From NCBI RefSeq assembly GCF_004323735.1, contig NZ_CP036455.1, forward strand, positions 1,979,101 to 2,043,100: a DNA stretch of 64,000 nucleotides, given 5' to 3'. The notes under the pieces were generated by a model that saw nothing but the letters and a program-made list of their open reading frames with translations, ran no database searches and was not told the DNA's origin. Position 1 is the stretch's first letter. Each line of letters starts with the position of its first letter. Positions 58,379-64,000 of this stretch are shown piece after piece. This DNA comes from Streptomonospora litoralis. Lineage in GTDB: Bacteria; Actinomycetota; Actinomycetes; Streptosporangiales; Streptosporangiaceae. Made by a program: the position numbers and the translations under genes.

Positions 58379-59599
58379 TCAGAGGGCCGGAGGAGGCTCC
58401 GGTCGGCCCTCGAAGGCCGCCGCGCCGGATTCGTCGGTCTCGTCGGCTTCCTCGTCGTCGGGATCCAGGCCGCGGGCGAGGTCGAGGTCGCCGTGCACCT
58501 GGCGGAACCGCTGCCACAGCGGCCAGGGGTGGTAGGCGTCCAGGGCCAGCAGCAACGACGCCACCAGACCCGTTTCGGTCTCACCGCCGTCTGCCGCCCG
58601 CACGACCGCACCCGACACGCCCTGAGCGGGGGTCGCGGGGTCGGATACCCGCCGCAGTGCGTCGGCCAACTCGGCCGGCACGCCGCCGCTGCCGCGCTCG
58701 ACGAGGATCCGGCAGTGCTCGGCACTGATCGTCCACACATAGCCGTGCCGCTCCAGGGCCCGGCGGGTCTCCTCGCGGCGCTTGCGGTAGCGGCGCTGCG
58801 GCGACATGCGCGCCTCGTCCTCACCCGCGCCCCGCTGTTCGGCGGATGCGGCCCCCTGGTGCCGCCCGTCCGAGGACGGCGCGGTCCGCCGTCCCGCAGC
58901 GCCCGCCGACTCCGCGCGGCGCAGCTGCGCAGGCAGCAGGCCGAGCACGATGAGCAGCGCCACCGCGCCCGCACCGAGGACGAGCAGCGGCCCGCCCGCT
59001 GTGCCGGGCGGCACCGACAGCGCGAACCACGCCGCCACCACTCCCGCCGCCGTCGCCGAGGCCGCCGCGTGGACGACGGCCGCCACGCCCAGCCGCGCCG
59101 GCCCCTCCGGCCTGCGCACCTGCTGCTCGGTGACGGGATCGGGCATGTACCGGGAGCGGCGCGGTCCTTGCGGGTCCACGCGCGGTGCGGCGCGCGCCGC
59201 GATCGCGCGCGACAGCAGTCCACCCGTGCTCACCACCGCACCCGCCAGCAGCAGGCCGGGCACGAACGCGAGTGCGGCTTCGACACCGGAGCTCCATCCC
59301 GCCGTCTCCTGCAGCACCCGCGCCAGCGACCACGAAACCAACCCGGCGACCGCCAGGGCCATGCCCGCCCACAGCGGATCGATCCCGGGCCCAGACTCCT
59401 CGGGCGGCGCCTTGGGCGGCTCGGGCAACTCCGGCGTACCCGGGTGGCGGGGCGGCAGCGGGATGTCCGAATAGCGGTCGAGTTCGCGCAGTGCAGCGGT
59501 GTGCGTGATGCCCAGCTGGCGTTCGCGCTGCTGCAGCCACCACCGGCTGTAGGGCGGCGGGTCGGCCTGCGGGTGGTGTGTTGCGTGGAGTCCCGACAT
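58379..59599 (-). CDS. Membrane protein of the vWA-OmpA operon (distal gene)
   Basis: 406 residues from ATG 59599, overlapping the previous stop by one base (TGATG). Soluble start (RWWLQQRERQLGITHTAALR) with a Pro-rich stretch, then four hydrophobic segments between about residues 75 and 230 in two pairs. After a polar linker a small domain follows, SPQRRYRKRREETRRALERH, GYVWTISAEHCRILVERGSG, then a very acidic end. No family recognised. It is the last gene of a five-gene operon, and a hairpin terminator follows. Confidence 0.7.
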   Translation of the reverse strand: MSGLHATHHPQADPPPYSRWWLQQRERQLGITHTAALRELDRYSDIPLPPRHPGTPELPEPPKAPPEESGPGIDPLWAGMALAVAGLVSWSLARVLQETAGWSSGVEAALAFVPGLLLAGAVVSTGGLLSRAIAARAAPRVDPQGPRRSRYMPDPVTEQQVRRPEGPARLGVAAVVHAAASATAAGVVAAWFALSVPPGTAGGPLLVLGAGAVALLIVLGLLPAQLRRAESAGAAGRRTAPSSDGRHQGAASAEQRGAGEDEARMSPQRRYRKRREETRRALERHGYVWTISAEHCRILVERGSGGVPAELADALRRVSDPATPAQGVSGAVVRAADGGETETGLVASLLLALDAYHPWPLWQRFRQVHGDLDLARGLDPDDEEADETDESGAAAFEGRPEPPPAL

Positions 59600-61233
59600 C
59601 ACTCCTCTTCCTCCCTTTCCGCGATGCTCCGCCGCGCCTCGGCGCGATCGGCAGCGCGGTCGTCTCCATTACCGTCGGTACCGCCGTCGGCGTCGTCGGC
59701 GGTGCCCGCCCCGGGCAGGGCCTGGTCGGCGAGCCGGGCCAGGATCGCCTCCTTGCGCTCGCGCAACGGCTGCGGATCGAGGTCGCGCACCGACCGCACG
59801 ACCTCGGCCAGCGGCCCGAGACCGGGCGTGGGCTGGCGGATGTTCTCGAAGAACTGGTACAGCTGCTCGACGTCCTCGGCAGTGAGCTCGGCCGGTTCGC
59901 GGTCCTCCGGCGGCAGGGGGTGCCGGGTGCCTTCGCCGTTGACGATCGCACCGTCGGGGGAGTGGAAGCGGATCACCTGCGGGGGCTCCCAACCCGCCCG
60001 GCCGTGGCGCAGCCGGGCCGGCAGGATCAGCTTCGACCAGGCCCGGCCCAGCTCGGCGCGGGCGATCGTCAAGCCCTGGTCGCGGCCGGAGCGCAGCGTG
60101 CGCCAGAGGCGATCGGCCTTGCCGATGGCCCTGGTCGCCCGCCACCGCAGGAAGGACTCCCGCAGCCGCACCAGCCGGTACCCGAGCATGGCCGAGCCGC
60201 GCTTCTCCCGGTAGGGGTTGTAGACGGAGATCTCCAGCGCCATCAGGGTCAGCGCCAGCAGGAGCAGGAGGAGCATGAAGTCCACGGCCAGCGGGGAGCG
60301 TCCGTCCTCCACCTGCCCGTGCGCCCTCAGCAGCGCCCAGTAGCCGAAGATCCCCACGGCGACGACGGGGAAGGCCAGGGTCATCGCCCACCGGCCGATC
60401 CGCCAGCCGGTCCGCCCGCGGGGGCGGCTCTCGCGCGGGCGTGAACCGCGCCGCCGGCGGTCGGCGGGCTCGGGGCGCTCTCCGCGCCCATCGCCGCCGG
60501 CCTCCGCCGAGTCGTCGCCGGCCGTTCCGGAGGGAGCATCCTCCCCGGCGGCGTCCCGCTCGGCCTGGCGCATGCGGGCCTCTGCCCACAGGCGGCGTTC
60601 GGCCTCGGCCTCCTCGTCCCGCTGCCGCCAGGCGATGCGCAGCCGCCGTATCGGCGAGGCCAGCAGCCGCCCGGCGAGGAACAGGCCGGCGCCGAGCACG
60701 CCGCCCACCAGTACGCCCATCCAACGCTCGGGATCGCCTTCCTCGACCTGCAGCAGGCCGGAGAAGACCTGCTGGAAATACCAGGCGTCGAAGACGACGA
60801 CGATCACCAGGACCGCGAACGTCAGGATCCGCAGCGCCCAGTGCGCGGGTTCGCGCTCTGCGGCGCTGTAGTGGGCGAAGTCCCCGTCGACCCTGCGCAG
60901 CCGATCGGTCGCGCGGCTCAGCGCGTGTCCGCGGCGGAGGTTCTCCAGGCCGTCGACCGCGTTGCCCGCGCGGGTGTGTGCCCGGACGACTTTGGCGGTG
61001 AGCTTGTCGAAGTAGTGCCGGTAGCCGTTGAGCAGCCGCGTGACGTTGTCCCCGGCGGTCACCAGCGCCGCCATCTCGCCGTTGTCGAGCCGCTCGGCGT
61101 CGTGTTCGGCCACCATGGAGCCGTAGACCGTCTGCTCGTGCAGCTGGCACGTGCACCCGTGGTGGCAGGGGAACGGGACGAGTTCCCAGTGCCGGGGGCT
61201 CGGATCGCGCGCCTCGGGATGCGTGTCGGACAT
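59599..61233 (-). CDS. Large membrane protein of the vWA-OmpA operon
   Basis: 544 residues from ATG 61233 with GGAGGGGG upstream. Near the N-terminus (about residues 18-30) sits FPCHHGCTCQLHEQTV, a compact cysteine/histidine cluster that may bind zinc or a metal cofactor. Two pairs of hydrophobic segments follow: about 125-195 (LRILTFAVLVIVVVFDAWYF, MGVLVGGVLGAGLFLAGRLL) and about 290-345 (TLAFPVVAVGIFGYWALL, DFMLLLLLLALTLMALEISV), separated by a charged helical region. The C-terminal 200 residues are soluble and basic/acidic. No known family. It shares a design with the next gene: two helix pairs and soluble ends. Confidence 0.7.
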   Translation of the reverse strand: MSDTHPEARDPSPRHWELVPFPCHHGCTCQLHEQTVYGSMVAEHDAERLDNGEMAALVTAGDNVTRLLNGYRHYFDKLTAKVVRAHTRAGNAVDGLENLRRGHALSRATDRLRRVDGDFAHYSAAEREPAHWALRILTFAVLVIVVVFDAWYFQQVFSGLLQVEEGDPERWMGVLVGGVLGAGLFLAGRLLASPIRRLRIAWRQRDEEAEAERRLWAEARMRQAERDAAGEDAPSGTAGDDSAEAGGDGRGERPEPADRRRRGSRPRESRPRGRTGWRIGRWAMTLAFPVVAVGIFGYWALLRAHGQVEDGRSPLAVDFMLLLLLLALTLMALEISVYNPYREKRGSAMLGYRLVRLRESFLRWRATRAIGKADRLWRTLRSGRDQGLTIARAELGRAWSKLILPARLRHGRAGWEPPQVIRFHSPDGAIVNGEGTRHPLPPEDREPAELTAEDVEQLYQFFENIRQPTPGLGPLAEVVRSVRDLDPQPLRERKEAILARLADQALPGAGTADDADGGTDGNGDDRAADRAEARRSIAEREEEE

Positions 61234-61256
61234 GGGTTCCCCCTCCTCGGTCCCTG

Positions 61257-62534
61257 TCAGTCCTGGTTGAAGCGGATCTCGACGCGGCGGTTCAGCCGGC
61301 CGCACTCGTCGTCGAAGGAGTCCTCGCCGCCGTCGTCGCACACCGGGGCGGAGCTGCCCTTGCCCTCTGCGCGCACTTCGGCGAACCCGGCCGACTCCAG
61401 ATAGGATCGGACCGCCTGGGCCCGGCGCCGGGACAGGTCCTTGTTGTAGGAGTCGCTGCCGCGGGAATCGGTGTGCCCCGTCACCGTCACTCCCAGCGCC
61501 GGATCCAGAGTCGGGCCGTAGTTGGCCAGGACCTCGTCGATGCCCTCCTCCGCGGAGGGCAGAAGCTCGGCCGAGTCGGTCTTGAAGAGCGCTTCGGTGT
61601 CGATGACCAGCAGATCGTCGGGGCCGAAGACGGCGATCGGCGGATCCGCCGGCCAACCGTCCCCGGGCGGCTCGGGCGGCTCGACCAACGACGAATCGCT
61701 CTCGACGACCACGGGGGTGTCCCCGGCGCCGGGCAGTCGTGCGCCGATCGTGTTCCAGAAATCCCTGATCTGGCCCACAGCCTGCGCCCCGGTGACGTCG
61801 CCGCTGTGCTCCACGCCCACACCCGAGACGCCGACCAGCCGCAGCGTGATATCGGAGAAGTCGGCCGTGGGCCATTCCTTCTTCTCGCCGCACTCCTTTT
61901 CGAGTGCCTCGTAGTCGGGCTCGTGTAGAACTCGGCTGAGATTGAGGCAACCCATATTGCTGTGCCCGTCGGTGACGACGGTGAGACGTCGGTCACCGGC
62001 TCCGTCGAAGGCGCGTGCGCCGGTGTCGATGGCCGCCAACACGTCGGTCCCCGCGTCGTCGGGGCCCGCCGGGGCCTGTTCGAGGGCGGCGGCCACTTGT
62101 TCCTCGATGCAGGCTTGGATCCGGTCTGCCTGCTCGTCTGCTCCTTGATCGAGGGCATGAGGCCGAATCGTGTTCGCGAACGCGTAGTTGATATGCGACT
62201 TCTGGCCGGAGAAGACCCCCAGGGTGAGCCGGCGCTGCGGTCCCCCCATGAATCCGTGCAGCATCTCGCCGGCGATGTCCTCGGTGAAGTCGGAGATCCT
62301 GCCGGACTCCGACTGCATCATGGAGGCGGAGGCGTCGAGCATGACGACGGTCTCGCCTTCCGCTTCATCCGCGTCGGCGGAGGAGGCATCGGTGATCCAG
62401 CTGCAGGGCTCCTCCGCCGCCGTCTCGATCTCTCCGAAAAGGAGGTCGCAGCCGCTCACGCCCATGCACACGCAGACCAGCAGCGCAGCGCTGCGCAAGG
62501 CGGTAGAGCCCGGAATGTGGAAGTGAATGCGCAT
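61257..62534 (-). CDS. Lipoprotein with vWA and OmpA-like domains
   Basis: 425 residues. Lipobox GVSGC at about residue 29. A von Willebrand A domain (about 60-270) has the MIDAS start VVMLDASASMM and a later TDGHS, so metal-dependent adhesion is plausible. The C-terminal OmpA/MotB domain (about 300-425) reads VTVTGHTDSRGSDSYNKDLS, RRRAQAVRSYLESAGF and ends LNRRVEIRFNQD, the peptidoglycan-binding pattern. Joining vWA and OmpA in a lipoprotein is rare among Gram-positives; it would link the membrane to the wall. Ends 24 bases before the next operon gene. Confidence 0.88.
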   Translation of the reverse strand: MRIHFHIPGSTALRSAALLVCVCMGVSGCDLLFGEIETAAEEPCSWITDASSADADEAEGETVVMLDASASMMQSESGRISDFTEDIAGEMLHGFMGGPQRRLTLGVFSGQKSHINYAFANTIRPHALDQGADEQADRIQACIEEQVAAALEQAPAGPDDAGTDVLAAIDTGARAFDGAGDRRLTVVTDGHSNMGCLNLSRVLHEPDYEALEKECGEKKEWPTADFSDITLRLVGVSGVGVEHSGDVTGAQAVGQIRDFWNTIGARLPGAGDTPVVVESDSSLVEPPEPPGDGWPADPPIAVFGPDDLLVIDTEALFKTDSAELLPSAEEGIDEVLANYGPTLDPALGVTVTGHTDSRGSDSYNKDLSRRRAQAVRSYLESAGFAEVRAEGKGSSAPVCDDGGEDSFDDECGRLNRRVEIRFNQD

Positions 62535-62544
62535 CTTCGCCTCT

Positions 62545-63540
62545 CTACGCGCTCTGCTTCTCGGAGGAATGCTCGGAAGGCCCCTCGGACTTGGGCGGGA
62601 CGGGCAGGCCCATGTTGATCAGGAGCTGGCGGAAGATGTGCTCGGAGCTCATCATGAAGCTGACGTGGTCCAGCTCGCCCTGCTGGTGCGGCTCCAGGAT
62701 CGAGTCGAGGTCGCTGAAGAGCTGGACGGTCTGGGACCGGCGCTCCTCCAGCATGTTCTGCAACTGGCGGGTCGCGTCCTTGGGCATCTCGGCGAGCTTG
62801 AGGGCGTACGGCGCCATCCACGTCGTCCGCGCCGGATCCACCTCGCCGGCGCCGCGCAGCGCGTCCAGGAACAGCTCCTCCCACTGCTCGCGGAGCATGC
62901 GCAGCTGTGCGATCCGGGCGGAGTGGTAGCGCCCCTCGGCGTCGAGCCGGATGAGGTCGCTGCTCGCGGCGGCCAGCATCGCCCGGACCTCGTCGCAGAC
63001 GTCGACCCGCACCCGGGTGGTGCACTGGACTTCGCCCTCGTCGAAGCAGCCGGCCAGCCGCCGCGCCAGCGCGGCCTCCAGAGCCGCGGCCTCGTGCGGC
63101 TCGTACTGCCGCGCGACGGGGCGGATCTCGTCGGTGACGCGGTCGGCGATGCGTGTGCGCAGCTGGGCGATGCGCGAGCGCAGCCGGTACTCGGTCTCCG
63201 CCTCCATGCTGCTGTCGATGATGCTGGCCTGGGCGTACCAGTCGCAGCGGATGTCGAACACGAACGGGTAGCCGTCGCCCTTGGCCGGCAGCGACAATCC
63301 CGACACCTCGTCCGGGTCGGCGTGCACCTGCACCTGCAGGGGCGTCTGCGGACCATCGGGGTCGGGCCACGGCGGGACGTCGGAGAAGGTGTCGCGCACG
63401 CGGTCGGCGATCCTGCGCGGCGGCGGCGAGCCCGCCCCCGACGGCGGGGGTGCGGACAGCGTTATGGGGAGCCCGAGCATGCCGCGGACGCGATCGGCGA
63501 ACCGCCGCAGCACGCCGTTTGCGGGCGGGGGTGAGGTCAC
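62545..63540 (-). CDS. Soluble helical protein of the vWA-OmpA operon
   Basis: 331 residues from GTG 63540 (AAAGGTGA upstream). After about 60 variable residues comes a beta-rich part (LQVQVHADPDEVSGLSLPAK, YPFVFDIRCDWYAQASI), then long amphipathic helices (EYRLRSRIAQLRTRIADRVT, IAQLRMLREQWEELFLDALR, LQNMLEERRSQTVQLFSDLD) suggestive of coiled coil. No signal, membrane helix or catalytic motif. The beta-then-helix order recalls SPFH-type scaffolds, but the match is only impressionistic. The gene ends 10 bases before the lipoprotein gene. Confidence 0.65.
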   Translation of the reverse strand: MTSPPPANGVLRRFADRVRGMLGLPITLSAPPPSGAGSPPPRRIADRVRDTFSDVPPWPDPDGPQTPLQVQVHADPDEVSGLSLPAKGDGYPFVFDIRCDWYAQASIIDSSMEAETEYRLRSRIAQLRTRIADRVTDEIRPVARQYEPHEAAALEAALARRLAGCFDEGEVQCTTRVRVDVCDEVRAMLAAASSDLIRLDAEGRYHSARIAQLRMLREQWEELFLDALRGAGEVDPARTTWMAPYALKLAEMPKDATRQLQNMLEERRSQTVQLFSDLDSILEPHQQGELDHVSFMMSSEHIFRQLLINMGLPVPPKSEGPSEHSSEKQSA

Positions 63541-63547
63541 TGGTTCG

Positions 63548-64000
63548 TCACCTTTCGACAGAGGTGGGGCGGGGGGTCTGGCCGCGACCGCGATGGGCTC
63601 GCAACTGGTGGTACAGCGCGAGCCGCCGGCGCAGGTCGGGGTCGGTTCCGAGGTACTTGAGCAGCTCCTCGAACGCGGAGTGCTCCGGGGACTCCGGCGC
63701 GGCCGAGTCGTCCCAAAGGGACAGGAACTCCCAGGCGTAGCCGTACAACCGGGCGTCGAGCAGCGCGCGGCGCCACAGTCCGGCGACGTCGGCCGCGGCG
63801 ACAGCGCCCAGGCGGCCGTCCGCAAGCCGGACGAGCAGGTCGTAGCGTTCGGGCGCACCCGGCTCCGCCGGTCCGGCGGCCGACGAGCGCTCCGCTCCGC
63901 CGCTCTCCGCGGGGATGAGGGCGATGCGCAGGAAGGCGTCGGCCACTCCCATCCGGGCCCGGAACTCCAAGCGGGTCCAGGTGATCAGCTCCTTGAGCAC
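63548..64000 (-). CDS. Operon protein, 5' end outside window
   Basis: The frame is open to the right edge, so 150 or fewer of its residues are known; a GTG at 63998-64000 could be a start but need not be. Visible sequence: LKELITWTRLEFRARMGVAD, AFLRIALIPAESGG, then YDLLVRLADGRLGAVAAADV, AGLWRRALLDARLYGYAWEF, and LRRRLALYHQLRAHRGRG. It looks soluble and helical. No family recognised. It ends seven bases before the next gene, so it belongs to the same operon. Confidence 0.6.
   Translation of the reverse strand: MLKELITWTRLEFRARMGVADAFLRIALIPAESGGAERSSAAGPAEPGAPERYDLLVRLADGRLGAVAAADVAGLWRRALLDARLYGYAWEFLSLWDDSAAPESPEHSAFEELLKYLGTDPDLRRRLALYHQLRAHRGRGQTPRPTSVER

Noticed and set aside
1-64000. 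tRNA or rRNA genes
   Set aside because: No T-arm GGTTCGAATCC-type sequence in a cloverleaf context and no rRNA-like block was found by eye; GGTTCGAG matches fall inside coding genes.

Overview
The window is about 72% GC, uses GTG starts freely and is packed with 1-4 base gene overlaps. The gene content points to a filamentous high-GC actinobacterium: an atmospheric-H2-type hydrogenase maturation set, PadR/TetR/ROK regulators, an XRE-DUF397-anti-sigma trio, a deazaflavin-dependent nitroreductase, a class F sortase and a CebR/CelR-type cellulase operator. A Nocardiopsaceae-like organism (Thermobifida, Nocardiopsis or Streptomonospora relatives) is my best guess, based mainly on the GH9 cellulase architecture and its operator; this is inference.

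Layout. 1-7.7 kb: the 3' part of a hydrogenase accessory operon (NifU-like, DUF5947, DUF6084, an unknown protein, maturation protease, a 35-residue membrane peptide, hypC-D-E-A-B). 7.8-9.7 kb: an XRE-cupin regulator divergent from a methyltransferase and a DinB protein. 9.9-12.8 kb: a secreted GH9 cellulase under a perfect CebR-type palindrome. 13.1-19.2 kb: PadR plus membrane protein, TetR divergent from a polysaccharide/teichoic-acid ABC exporter, and an MDR oxidoreductase preceded by two orphan operators. 19.2-20.5 kb: a non-coding region with repeats, paired hairpins and an IS3 scrap. 20.5-28 kb: regulators, a frameshifted anti-sigma kinase, an XRE/DUF397 pair of lower GC, a GAF-SpoIIE phosphatase, NmrA, and TetR divergent from a DDN enzyme. 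28.5-30.2 kb: a DEAD-box helicase. 30.4-37.8 kb: LysR divergent from a homogentisate catabolic operon (MBL fold, FAD monooxygenase, hmgA, an unknown protein, fumarylacetoacetase). 37.9-40 kb: GH16 glucanase and a CBS protein. 40.2-48.2 kb: a ROK-controlled sugar/polyol ABC importer with a Gfo/Idh/MocA dehydrogenase. 48.7-52.3 kb: DUF4097 protein, a second repeat/hairpin region, and an Excalibur protein with its sortase. 52.3-52.9 kb: MFS and TnpB wreckage. 53-58.1 kb: formaldehyde dehydrogenase, PPOX-type protein, MaoC, two TetR genes and an SDR. 58.4-64 kb: a five-gene minus-strand operon (vWA-OmpA lipoprotein, large membrane proteins, two soluble unknowns) that I cannot match to a described system.

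The two observations I rate highest are non-coding. First, a ~155-160 bp element with two long hairpins occurs twice, 31 kb apart and in opposite orientation; its longest stem (56 bp) differs between copies only by paired, compensating substitutions in the arms. Second, a ~130-nt repeat family (at least eight near-complete units) fills the same intergenic regions and one more. The best protein-level candidate for an undescribed system is the 58.4-64 kb operon.

No rRNA, tRNA, CRISPR array or replication origin was seen. Functions are read from motifs and context, without database searches.
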